Under the pieces are notes generated by a model, which saw only the letters and a program-made list of their open reading frames with translations, had not been told where the DNA came from and did no database searches. This document shows positions 1-7,736 of a DNA stretch of 13,630 nucleotides, piece after piece. Position numbers and translations under genes: made by a program. Source of the DNA: Actinomycetota bacterium (GTDB lineage: Bacteria > Actinomycetota > Nitriliruptoria > Nitriliruptorales > JAHWKO01); assembly GCA_019347855.1 (NCBI GenBank), contig JAHWKO010000064.1, positions 1 to 13,630 of the forward strand. The letters are read 5' to 3'. The first letter of the stretch is position 1. Every line of letters begins with the position of its first letter.

Positions 1-104
1 ATGTAGAGCATCCGCTCCCCCTCGTAGATGCAGTCGACCGGGCACTCCTCGACGCAAGCCCGGTCCTTCACATCCACGCACGGCTCAGCGATCACGTAGG
101 TCAT
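1..104 (-). CDS. 7Fe ferredoxin, N-terminal part (cut by window edge)
   Basis: This is the first 34 residues of a bacterial seven-iron ferredoxin, read leftward from an ATG whose complement lies at 102-104. The opening MTYVIAEPC and the cysteine run ending CVEECPVDC are the 3Fe-4S/4Fe-4S ligand region of the Azotobacter FdI / actinobacterial FdxA family, small electron carriers in the cytoplasm. A GGAG about 10 bases before the ATG can serve as ribosome binding site, and a TACACT hexamer (complement at 145-150) could be the -10. The rest of the gene is outside the window. It is a paralogue of the complete ferredoxin at 406-732: the two differ by K/R and I/V changes in the visible part and by ATG versus GTG start. 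Family assignment is firm; completeness of the gene cannot be judged. Confidence 0.85.
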   Translation of the reverse strand, partial: MTYVIAEPCVDVKDRACVEECPVDCIYEGERMLY

Positions 105-405
105 GGGGAGCCATCTCCAGAAGGGATGGGGCTAACGCGGCGGGAGTGTACGGAACCCAGATGAGCGAGGAACAGTGTCTGGAACCTAAAGTGCGAGGTG
201 GGGTCCCGGTAGCAGGACCCTCGCGACGGAGGCGAGCGCAGCGATGCCGGTCGGGGACGCGGAGTGTCCGGAACCTACCGAGCGAGGAGGGTCGTCGGTC
301 GCAGCACCCTCGCGACCGAGGCGAGCGCAGCGAAGCCGACCGAGCGCGAGGAGGGAGCGCCGCGCAGCGGCGCGTTCCCTCCGATGGTGCTGCGACCGAC
401 GAGCC
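105..405. repeat. Gene-free repeat region between two ferredoxin copies (89-bp direct repeat)
   Basis: No convincing gene occupies these 301 bases. Two adjacent 89-base blocks, 174-262 and 263-351, are imperfect direct repeats. Both start AGTGTCYGGAACCTA and both contain GAGGCGAGCGCAGCG. A third, shorter copy of the leading motif (AGTGTACGGAACC) sits at 145-157. The arrangement points to local duplication of a short intergenic element. Open frames crossing it translate to Arg/Ser/Pro-rich sequence without domain character, so they were not called. Confidence 0.7.
294..400. repeat. Nested inverted repeats (possible cruciform or terminator)
   Basis: GTCGGTCGCAGCACC at 294-308 is repeated as its exact reverse complement at 386-400. 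Inside it, CCTCGCG (308-314) pairs with CGCGAGG (345-351). GGAGGGAGCGCCGC (350-363) pairs with GCGGCGC plus TCCCTCC (367-382), with a three-base loop and a two-base bulge. The block starts 6 bases beyond the stop codon of the 406-732 ferredoxin, so one role is transcription termination of that gene, although no U-rich tail follows. A mobile intergenic repeat is the alternative. Confidence 0.6.
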
Positions 406-732
406 TCAGAGCACCTCGGCTTCGGCCACCTTCGGGTGGTCCATGTCCACCTTGCCGACCTGGAACGCCCCGCCCGGCGACCCGAGCCCCGTGACGCTGT
501 CCTCGAAGAACTCGACGTTGATGTCGTAGTACTCGCGCCACTCGTCGGGCACGTCGTCCTCGTACGCGATCGCCTCGACCGGGCACACCGGCTCGCAGGC
601 GGCGCAGTCGATGCACTCGGTGGGGTGGATGTAGAGCATCCGCTCCCCCTCGTAGATGCAGTCGACCGGGCACTCCTCGACGCAGGCCTTGTCCTTGACG
701 TCGATGCAGGGCTCTGCGATGACGTAGGTCAC
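406..732 (-). CDS. fdxA: 7Fe ferredoxin (3Fe-4S + 4Fe-4S)
   Basis: Complete 108-residue ferredoxin, the usual length for the actinobacterial FdxA/FdxC type. It carries electrons in the cytoplasm for oxidoreductases such as 2-oxoacid:ferredoxin oxidoreductases or cytochromes P450; no partner is encoded nearby. Cysteines fit the FdI pattern: C9, C17 and C50 for the 3Fe-4S cluster; C21, C40, C43 and C46 for the 4Fe-4S cluster; C25 extra. The acidic C-terminal half lacks further cysteines, as in the family. I chose the GTG at 732 (VTYVIAEPC) because AGGAGGG lies just upstream; the open frame runs further upstream but loses family resemblance. It is divergent from the hydrolase at 856 and a paralogue of the copy at 1-104. 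Confidence 0.93.
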   Translation of the reverse strand: MTYVIAEPCIDVKDKACVEECPVDCIYEGERMLYIHPTECIDCAACEPVCPVEAIAYEDDVPDEWREYYDINVEFFEDSVTGLGSPGGAFQVGKVDMDHPKVAEAEVL

Positions 733-796
733 GTATCCCTCCTCGCTGCCGGGGTGCCTCGCAAGGGCGGTTCCCGGGGGGTTCTCGTCCGGTCGG

Positions 797-817
797 GCGC
801 CCGCGGCTCGCGGGCGC
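797..817. promoter_or_regulatory. Perfect 9-bp inverted repeat in divergent intergenic region
   Basis: GCGCCCGCG (797-805) and CGCGGGCGC (809-817) form a perfect stem with loop GCT. It lies between the ferredoxin start (732) and the hydrolase start (856), just 5' of the TAGGGT hexamer at 822-827. It could be an operator or an RNA hairpin of the ferredoxin leader; the sequence does not decide. Confidence 0.4.
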
Positions 818-821
818 GTTC

Positions 822-827
822 TAGGGT
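822..827 (+). promoter_or_regulatory. Putative -10 element (TAGGGT) of the hydrolase gene
   Basis: TAGGGT fits the actinobacterial TAnnnT -10. Transcription would start near 834-836, leaving a leader of about 20 bases with GAGGG (844-848) as ribosome binding site for GTG 856. No -35 consensus is visible. Confidence 0.3.
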
Positions 828-855
828 CCGGCCACAGCCTACCGAGGGTGCCACC

Positions 856-1521
856 GTGGCCACTATCCGGTTCCCGGCGTCCGACGGGGTCGAGCTGGAC
901 GGTGACCTCCGGTTCCCCGAGGACGCCGACGAACACGGCGCGGTCGCCGTCGTGTGCCACCCGCACCCGTCGTACGGCGGCTCGATGGACTCGTGGATGA
1001 TCCCGGTGCTCCAGTCCGCCCTGGTCGAGGACGGCTGGGTCGTGCTTCGGTTCGACTTCCGCGCGCTCCACGACTTCGACGGGACGGGTGGGCTCGCGGA
1101 CGTGGCTGGGGCGGTCGACCGGGTCCTGGAGCACCGGGCGGACGACGCCCCGGTCCTCCTGCTCGGATGGTCGTTCGGTGCGGCCGTGTCACTGCGTTTC
1201 GCCCTGGACGACGAGCGGGTGGGCGGGTGGGCGGGTGTCGCGCTGCCGATCGACATGGTCGAGGGTGAGGCGATCCGCGACCGACTCGGGACGTGGGAGG
1301 CCCCCAAGCTCTTCCTGCACGGGTCGGGGGACGAACTGACGGCGGTCCCGGACATCGAGGCGTTCGTCGAGGACGCCGCGGAACCGAAGCGTCTGCTCGT
1401 CATCGAGGGTGGCGACCACTTCCTCACGGCGTACGCGGACACGCTGACCGGCGAGGTCGTCGGCTTCGCCAGACGGGTCCGCGGGGCCGATGACGAGGAC
1501 GATCAGGACGAGGACGGGTGA
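856..1521 (+). CDS. Alpha/beta hydrolase (COG2945-like)
   Basis: 221-residue cytoplasmic alpha/beta hydrolase of unknown substrate. Visible marks are HPHPSYGGSMDSWM (35-48), typical of the dienelactone hydrolase / COG2945 group; the nucleophile elbow GWSFG with Ser106; an acid candidate Asp159 in HGSGDEL; and the catalytic His188 in EGGDHF. The fold is therefore complete with an ordered Ser-Asp-His triad. There is no signal peptide and the C-terminus is a short acidic tail (ADDEDDQDEDG). I chose GTG 856 because the family N-terminus (IRFPASDGVELDGDL) starts there and GAGGG lies upstream; the open frame extends back to 244 through the repeat region, which is implausible. Its stop overlaps the start of the next gene (TGATG), suggesting translational coupling. 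Confidence 0.85.
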   Translation: MATIRFPASDGVELDGDLRFPEDADEHGAVAVVCHPHPSYGGSMDSWMIPVLQSALVEDGWVVLRFDFRALHDFDGTGGLADVAGAVDRVLEHRADDAPVLLLGWSFGAAVSLRFALDDERVGGWAGVALPIDMVEGEAIRDRLGTWEAPKLFLHGSGDELTAVPDIEAFVEDAAEPKRLLVIEGGDHFLTAYADTLTGEVVGFARRVRGADDEDDQDEDG

Positions 1522-1757
1522 TGGTCCGCTTCGTCAACCGACTCACGCGTGAGGACGTCGGGGACCGGGTGGTGATCCGTCGGTGGGTCACCGACAACGA
1601 GCGCGGACCCGTGCCGAGCGACCTCCTCGGTCACCTGGAGTCCTGGTCGGACGACGGGATCCTCGTGGTGCGGCGTAAGGACGGCGAACTGGTCCAGGTC
1701 GACGAGCGTGACATCCTCGCTGCGAAGACGATCCCGCCGCCCCCTGATCCCCGGTGA
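1521..1757 (+). CDS. Stand-alone SH3-like domain protein (Rv0428c N-terminal type)
   Basis: 78-residue protein starting at ATG 1521, which shares its A with the TGA of the hydrolase; a GTG at 1518 is an equally possible start. The body (DVGDRVVIRRW, LGHLESW, GILVVRRKDGELVQVDERDILAAKTIPPPP) matches what I recall of the small SH3-like barrel that precedes the GNAT acetyltransferase domain in Rv0428c-type actinobacterial proteins. There the order of beta strands and the closing Ala-Lys/Arg-x-(I/V)-PPPP signature are the same. Here no acetyltransferase domain follows: the frame stops 6 bases before the convergent DinB gene. The function as a free domain is unknown; binding a protein or nucleic acid is a guess from the fold. 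Assignment is from memory of the family. Confidence 0.75.
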   Translation: MVRFVNRLTREDVGDRVVIRRWVTDNERGPVPSDLLGHLESWSDDGILVVRRKDGELVQVDERDILAAKTIPPPPDPR

Positions 1758-1763
1758 CGCTGG

Positions 1764-2294
1764 TCAGAGGGCCTCGGCGGTCACGGCGGACAGGTGGTTC
1801 GCGTGCGCTTCGACGTGCCCGGGGAGCGACTCGAGGAAGTCCATGAGGGTGATCTCGACCCCGTCGGTGTCGATCGCGACGTTGCCGAGCTCGTCCTCCC
1901 GGAGGTCCTTCATGATCGACCGGAGGTCGTTCTGGGACTGGTCGTGCTGCCCGATGAGGGTCTCGGTGTCGGCTTCCCGGTAGGACCCGACGGTCGCCTC
2001 GTCGGGGTGCTCGACGTCCTCGAGCTTGGGGCGGCCGTCCGAGCGGAGGAGCTCGATCGCCTCCACGTACGCCCGGTTGGCGTCCCGCAGGTGCCCGACG
2101 ATCTCGCGCGGGGTCCAGTCGAGCTGGTGCGAGTTGGCGGTGAAGTGGCCGGTCCCCACGAGCTGCTCGATCGCCTCCTCGGTGGGCTCGGCGTCCCACC
2201 CGGGTCCGGTCAGCATCCCGATCCGGCTGGCGACCAGGTCCTGCTGCACGCCCAGTCGCTTGAGTACGTCCTCGACGGGGTTCGGGGTCGTCAC
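1764..2294 (-). CDS. DinB-family protein
   Basis: 176-residue helical-bundle protein of the DinB/YfiT superfamily, cytoplasmic and usually metal-binding. Members include thiol-dependent transferases (for example mycothiol- or bacillithiol-dependent enzymes) and many of unknown role. The signature is W60-TPREIVGHLRDANRAY with His68, and a C-terminal helix with H160, H164 and H167 (GHVEAHANHL), which would supply the metal-binding triad. Length is normal for the family. The start is GTG 2294 with GGAGGG four bases upstream. A TAAGGT hexamer (complement at 2331-2336) is a possible promoter of its own, although it also lies 96 bases downstream of the histidine kinase gene in the same direction. 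It converges on the SH3-domain gene with only 6 bases between stops. Substrate unknown. Confidence 0.8.
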   Translation of the reverse strand: MTTPNPVEDVLKRLGVQQDLVASRIGMLTGPGWDAEPTEEAIEQLVGTGHFTANSHQLDWTPREIVGHLRDANRAYVEAIELLRSDGRPKLEDVEHPDEATVGSYREADTETLIGQHDQSQNDLRSIMKDLREDELGNVAIDTDGVEITLMDFLESLPGHVEAHANHLSAVTAEAL

Positions 2295-2330
2295 GGGTCC
2301 CTCCGGAGGTCGATCTGCAGCGTCGGTGCG

Positions 2331-2336
2331 ACCTTA
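2331..2336 (-). promoter_or_regulatory. Putative -10 element (TAAGGT) of the DinB-family gene
   Basis: TAAGGT on the minus strand fits TAnnnT and would start transcription near 2324, giving a leader of about 30 bases that contains the GGAGGG ribosome binding site. No -35 consensus was seen. Confidence 0.3.
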
Positions 2337-2390
2337 CGGGCGCTCCACTCGGCACCCGTGCCCGCCCGGCCGGGGGACATCCGACCGCGG

Positions 2391-3230
2391 CTACCCAGGT
2401 TCGTCGGTCCGCTCACCCGGGAGTCTGAGGACGAAGATGCCCCCTTCGTCCTCCTCGGCGGGGACGGCCTCGAGCTCACCCCCGTGCGCCCGAGCGAGCC
2501 CACGGGACACGTACAACCCGACGCCGGGCCCCTGGCGGGCGGCCTCGAGGTGGGGGAACTTCTCGAACAGCTCGTCGACGTCGTCGGGCGCGACGCCGTG
2601 GCCATCGTCGCGGACCTCGATCTCGCAGTCGCCGTCCGCCGCCCCCCGCACGGTGATGTTGATCGGTGCGCCGGTGGGGGTGTTCAGCGCGGCGTTGGCC
2701 AGGAGGTTGAACACGATCTGCTGGAGCCGGCGGGGATCGGCCTGGCAGACGGCCGAGGCGTCGCCGTCGGTGTGGATGTCGACGGGCCGCGCCCCGAGCA
2801 CCGACTCGTGCAGGAGGTCGACGGTCTCGCGGACGTACTCGACGAGGTCCAGCGGGCGACGGTGCAGGACCACCGTGCCGGCATCGACCGACCGGACCTC
2901 CGCGAGACGGTCGATCAGCAGCGTCACCAGAGACCCGTTGCGCACGATCCGGTGGACCGCCTCGACCTGATCCGGCTCGAGCCGTGCCTCGTCCTCCAGC
3001 AGCATGCGTGCCGTGCCCTTGATCACGGCGAGGGGCGTGCGGATCTCGTGCCCCACGAGCTCGAGCAGCGCCTCGACGCTGTCGGTCTCGAGTCGCTGGT
3101 GGATCTCCCTGATCGCATCGTCGGTGGCGTGGCGCTCGGACTCGGGGCTCGGGTGGGGACCCGTGCCGTCCTCGATCCAATCGTCCAGACCGTCCTGCGG
3201 CTCACCTCGGCCCGTGCGCTCATCGTCCAT
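2391..3230 (-). CDS. Soluble sensor histidine kinase
   Basis: About 279 residues with the two core domains of a two-component kinase and no membrane segment. The HisKA helix carries the H-box GHEIRTPLAVIKG with phospho-acceptor His61. The ATPase part has an N-box (IVFNLLANAALNT, Asn179), G1 box DDGHG (208-212) and G2 box GPGVGLYVSRG (from 234); the C-terminal GGIFVLRLP is the usual last strand. The first 45 residues are acidic and low in complexity, with no recognisable PAS, GAF or HAMP domain, so the signal is unknown and may come through a partner protein. ATG 3230 was chosen because TAGGCT lies 8 bases upstream, as in leaderless genes; GTG 3236 is the alternative start. No response regulator is adjacent. 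The nearest, at 10467, is 7 kb away and pairing is speculative. Confidence 0.88.
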   Translation of the reverse strand: MDDERTGRGEPQDGLDDWIEDGTGPHPSPESERHATDDAIREIHQRLETDSVEALLELVGHEIRTPLAVIKGTARMLLEDEARLEPDQVEAVHRIVRNGSLVTLLIDRLAEVRSVDAGTVVLHRRPLDLVEYVRETVDLLHESVLGARPVDIHTDGDASAVCQADPRRLQQIVFNLLANAALNTPTGAPINITVRGAADGDCEIEVRDDGHGVAPDDVDELFEKFPHLEAARQGPGVGLYVSRGLARAHGGELEAVPAEEDEGGIFVLRLPGERTDEPG

Positions 3231-3238
3231 CCTCACCG

Positions 3239-3244
3239 AGCCTA
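3239..3244 (-). promoter_or_regulatory. Putative -10 element (TAGGCT), possibly leaderless kinase mRNA
   Basis: TAGGCT on the minus strand is separated by 8 bases from ATG 3230, the spacing expected when transcription starts at or next to the start codon. GGTGAGG abuts the ATG too closely to act as a normal ribosome binding site. Confidence 0.35.
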
Positions 3245-3284
3245 CGGCGGGACGCGCCCCGACCGTGACCGACCGACGGACCGA

Positions 3285-3656
3285 TCACCCGGAGAGCTCC
3301 CGGACCAGGACCAGGTGCGCGACGGCGGCGTTACGTGCCCACGCGCCGGTCCGGTCCTTGCCGGGTGGGTCGTACTTGTCGTGGAACGCGTCGAGCGCCT
3401 CACGGCGACGCGGATCGTCCTCGGGGAGGAACGCCGCCCGGGCCAGCCAGGACCGGTCACCGATGCGCAGCACCCCCTGCTCGTCGGCCTGGAGGTTGAG
3501 GCACCAGGTGGTGAGACCGCCGGATCCGCTGAACAGGTAGACGCCGCCTTCAGCCCCCACGAACCACAGCTCGGCGGTGTGCCGCCTGGCGGTCACCCGC
3601 TGGGCCGTGGTCAGGTAGCAGTACCGCTCGTCGAGCAGTTCACCGGGGACCTTCAT
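3285..3656 (-). CDS. F420-type nitroreductase/quinone reductase family protein
   Basis: 123-residue split-barrel flavin/deazaflavin reductase resembling the Ddn/FDOR group (F420H2-dependent quinone or nitro reductases of actinobacteria). The core is [20 protein letters not shown] (14-33), a variant of the usual YLTTxGRxSGxxRxxPLWF block, then [19 protein letters not shown] (40-58), where the family binds the cofactor phosphate and contacts the ring, and a strand VLRIGDRSW. The C-terminal helix region [13 protein letters not shown] ends before the last strand [10 protein letters not shown]420 use is inferred from family resemblance; an FMN-binding PPOX role cannot be excluded. The start ATG overlaps the stop of the upstream EEP gene by four bases (ATGA), so the two are probably translationally coupled. 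Confidence 0.72.
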   Translation of the reverse strand: MKVPGELLDERYCYLTTAQRVTARRHTAELWFVGAEGGVYLFSGSGGLTTWCLNLQADEQGVLRIGDRSWLARAAFLPEDDPRRREALDAFHDKYDPPGKDRTGAWARNAAVAHLVLVRELSG

Positions 3657-4683
3657 GGGCCCTGTCCGTCGCCGTGGCTCGGCACGGTATCCAAGGCCAC
3701 GTCGACCACCACGGGACGATGGTCGGACGCGCGGGGCGGAGCGACCCAGGCGCCTACCGGGGTCATCCCGCGGACCATCACCCAGTCGATCCGGAAGAAC
3801 GGTCCCGATCCGTCCGGCCAGGTGAAGCCGGGCCCCGATCCCGCCTCGATCTGCGGGTCGCGGAAGCCCGCTGCCTCCAACAGCCGGTAGGGGTCGCTGC
3901 GGCGGGTCGAGTTGAAGTCGCCGCCGACGATCACCGGGAGCTCGGGGTCGAGTGCGGCGATGATCGCCTCCATCTCCTCGTGACGCCGGCTCGCTTCGAA
4001 GGCCTGCCGACCGAAGACGGAGTCCCCGCACAGCGGGCACGGCGAGGTGAGGTGGACGGGGACGACCTGCACGCGCTGCCCCTCGACCTCGATCACCACG
4101 ATCCGGGTGGGGCGCGAGTCCGCCAACGGCTGGAGCTCACGCTCCTCGTGGATCGGGTGGCGGCTCATGACGCCGACCCCGCCGATGCGCCCCGCCTCAC
4201 GCTGCTCGAACGACACGTACGGGTAGTGCTCACCGAGCTCGGCTCGGAGCCGATCGGCCCGCGCCGGCTGGACCTCCTGCAACAGCAGGACGTCCGGCTG
4301 CTCCTCCTCGGCCATCGCCACGACGTGCGAGACATCCGGTGCCTGGATGAAGGTGTTGTAGGTGGCGACACGCAGGTCGGGCTCGCCGGCGGGCGGGGCG
4401 CCTACGAACAGCCCGCCGTACGCCCACAGGAACAGCAGCGCAGGGACGGCGAGCGGGAGGCCGGCCCGCCACGACCGCAGCACCATGGCCACGGCCAGGA
4501 GCACGACGCCCGGCAGCGACCACCAGAACGTCGTCGCGTTGAGCGGCAGCGTCCAACTCTGGTCGCCGGCCGTCGCCCACGCGAGGATCGCCCCGACACT
4601 GGCCAGGCCGTACGCGTACGCGGCGACGACCAGCAGCCGGTTCAGGAGGCTCGGCCGCGAGCCTCGGACGGTGGACCTCACGC

Positions 4684-4687
<4 letters not shown>
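3653..4687 (-). CDS. Membrane-anchored endonuclease/exonuclease/phosphatase (EEP) family protein
   Basis: 344 residues. The N-terminal 95 residues hold three hydrophobic segments (about 15-40, 54-71 and 75-96), and a C-terminal EEP domain starts at LRVATYNTF. Catalytic landmarks are Asn111, Glu138 in LLLQEV, His212 in VPVHLTSP, Asp257/Asn259 in GGDFNS, Asp301 in RIDWV and the terminal SDHRPV pair Asp322/His323. The hydrolase is thus complete and metal-dependent, cleaving a phosphodiester or phosphomonoester. With three helices the domain probably lies outside the membrane, as in YafD-like relatives, so the substrate could be extracellular DNA, a phospholipid or another phosphoester. The start is TTG 4687 overlapping the pyk stop by four bases; GTG 4681 is an alternative. 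Ribosome binding signals are weak, consistent with coupling to pyk. A CPLC pair (217-220) is a minor oddity. Confidence 0.85.
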
Positions 4688-6126
<1,439 letters not shown>

Positions 6127-6167
6127 CCCGGCTCCTCGCTCGTCCCTGTCTCGCGGCTGCCTCGTCC

Positions 6168-6173
6168 ATCGTA
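6168..6173 (-). promoter_or_regulatory. Putative -10 element (TACGAT) of pyk
   Basis: TACGAT on the minus strand, in the 63-base gap before pyk, fits TAnnnT and predicts a start near 6160 with a leader of about 35 bases containing AGGAG. No clear -35 was seen. Confidence 0.3.
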
Positions 6174-6189
6174 GGACCGGCCCGAGGGA

Positions 6190-7320
6190 TCACGAGGGAC
6201 CGGGTGACGGGGTCGACGGCGGGGCGACGTCCGTCTGGACGGCTCCGCTCGCGATGCCCTCGACGAGCTGCTCGAGCCGTGGGCGGATCGCCTCGTAGGC
6301 GTCGGTGGCGCCACCCGGCTCCACCCGGAACGCCTCGATCCCCAGGCTCGGGAGGTCGACGCCCTCCTGCAGGTGCGCGATCACCGAGGAGAGAGCCAGG
6401 TCGAACCGCTTGACGACGGACACGACGACGTGCGCCCCAGCCTCGTCGTCGTCCTCGAGATCCTCGAGGACCTGGGCCAGATCCGCGCCCCACCCCACCA
6501 GGAAACCGTCCGGGGTGAACACCTCGGTCACGGCCGCCGCGAGGTCGGGCGCGCCGTACGGCATCGCAGCGCGCACCGGCGGGGGGCCCACGTACAGCCC
6601 GGTGGCGGCTCCGCGTGCCTCGTCATGCAACGGGCGGGCGTCCTCACCGGTCGCGGCCGTCGCGACGGTGAGCCGCACCTCGGGACGGACCGTGCGGGCA
6701 CCAGCGTCGAAGCCCGTGCGGATCTGCTCGAACGTCGGCGACGGCGAGGCGACCACGATGCCCACGCCGGCGTCCGGCCGGGACAGCGCCGCTGCGGCCC
6801 CCGCCAGGAACGCGCCGGCCCGCACGTCCCACTGGAGCGCGATCACGTTCGGAGGAGGCGAGGCGAGGCTGCCACCGAGGAGGCAGAAGTGCGTGCGCGG
6901 GAACCGCGGCGCAAGCGCCGCGATGTCGTCCCCGCCGTCATCGCCCAGCGTGCACACGAGCTGCGCCCCAGACTCGGCGGCGAACGCCAACTGATCGCGA
7001 CGGAACGGCTCGGTGGGTGGCTCGAGGACCCGAACGCCTGCGACATCCAGGGACGCGTCGTCCTCGACCGCGTCGGCAGCGTCGCGGGCCGTCCGGTTCT
7101 CGAGCGCGGCGACCCCGCCGGGGGGCGCCAGCACCAGCGCCACGCCCCAACCGCTGACGTCTTCGAGGGCCGGGCTCGCAACCGACGATGGACTGCTCGG
7201 GCCTGGCCGCGGCTCCCCCGAGGGGTCGCACGCGACCAGCACGAGGAGGCACGTCACGAGGGCCGCGGCGGCGCGGATCCGGATGCTGGCCGTCACGCCG
7301 GCCCCGATGCGGACCGTCAC
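6190..7320 (-). CDS. BMP/Med-type substrate-binding lipoprotein
   Basis: About 376 residues. A signal peptide ends in a lipobox LVAC (Cys31 when started at GTG 7320), followed by a Ser/Pro/Gly-rich linker, so this is a surface lipoprotein. The body resembles the BMP family (PF02608), binding proteins of nucleoside ABC importers: AALAPRFPRTHFCLLGG, then GAFLAGAAAAL, a GFDAGARTVRPEVRL block, and near the end VSVVKRFDLALSSVI. The tail is proline/serine rich. No ABC permease or ATPase lies in the window, so the ligand and partner are unknown. GTG 7320 overlaps the yjbQ stop by four bases. GTG 7296 gives a more standard signal peptide and is a real alternative (368 residues). Confidence 0.78.
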   Translation of the reverse strand: MTVRIGAGVTASIRIRAAAALVTCLLVLVACDPSGEPRPGPSSPSSVASPALEDVSGWGVALVLAPPGGVAALENRTARDAADAVEDDASLDVAGVRVLEPPTEPFRRDQLAFAAESGAQLVCTLGDDGGDDIAALAPRFPRTHFCLLGGSLASPPPNVIALQWDVRAGAFLAGAAAALSRPDAGVGIVVASPSPTFEQIRTGFDAGARTVRPEVRLTVATAATGEDARPLHDEARGAATGLYVGPPPVRAAMPYGAPDLAAAVTEVFTPDGFLVGWGADLAQVLEDLEDDDEAGAHVVVSVVKRFDLALSSVIAHLQEGVDLPSLGIEAFRVEPGGATDAYEAIRPRLEQLVEGIASGAVQTDVAPPSTPSPGPS

Positions 7321-7724
7321 GCGGACCGCAGGAGGCTGCACCGCAGACGGCGCCGGACGTTGTCCCGGTTCGGATCCACGATCACGATCGACTGCCAGGT
7401 CCCCAGCACGAGCCCGCCGTCCTCCAAGGGCACGGACAGCGAGGGCGACACGAAGACCGGTAGCAGGTGGTCGCCGCCGTGCCCGGTCGCGCCGTGGCTG
7501 TGGCGCCACCGGTCGTCCCGGGGCAGGATCCTGCCGAGCACCTCCTCGAGGTCGCCCCCCGAGCCTGCCCCCGTCTCCATCAGGGCGAGCCCGGCGGTCG
7601 CGTGGAGGAGGAACAGGTGCAGCAGCCCGTCACCGCCGGCCTCCTGTGCGAACCCGGCGACGTCCCGGGTGACGTCCACCACCCGGCGTCCCGAGGTGTC
7701 GAAGGTGAGTTCGCGGGTCTCCAT
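7317..7724 (-). CDS. yjbQ: YjbQ/UPF0047 family protein
   Basis: 135-residue member of the UPF0047/YjbQ family (PF01894), small cytoplasmic proteins annotated as secondary thiamine-phosphate synthase because an E. coli member showed that side activity; the true role is uncertain. Family marks are LHLFLLHATAGLALMETG (35-52) with His41 and Glu50; WRHSHGATGHGGDHLLP with Trp73, His75 and His86; VSPSLSVPLEDG; and LGTWQSIVIVD (107-117). Length is typical. Start ATG 7724 has AGAGG nine bases upstream. It begins 12 bases after the flavin reductase stop and its own stop overlaps the start of the lipoprotein gene, so it sits in the middle of a likely operon. Neither neighbour is a thiamine gene. Confidence 0.92.
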   Translation of the reverse strand: METRELTFDTSGRRVVDVTRDVAGFAQEAGGDGLLHLFLLHATAGLALMETGAGSGGDLEEVLGRILPRDDRWRHSHGATGHGGDHLLPVFVSPSLSVPLEDGGLVLGTWQSIVIVDPNRDNVRRRLRCSLLRSA

Positions 7725-7736
7725 CGTGTTCCTCTC

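Noticed and set aside
350..382. Classical intrinsic terminator for the ferredoxin
   Set aside because: The stem is strong, but no T-run follows on the minus strand, so it is reported only as part of a structured repeat.
244..855. N-terminal extension of the hydrolase frame back to ATG 244
   Set aside because: The extension crosses the repeat region and the opposite-strand ferredoxin; family similarity begins at GTG 856, which has a ribosome binding site.
1794..3890. 698-codon plus-strand open frame opposite the DinB, kinase, reductase and EEP genes
   Set aside because: It is antisense to four genes with clear family motifs, and its translation is Val/Asp/Arg/Gly-rich without domains, as expected for a shadow frame in high-GC DNA.
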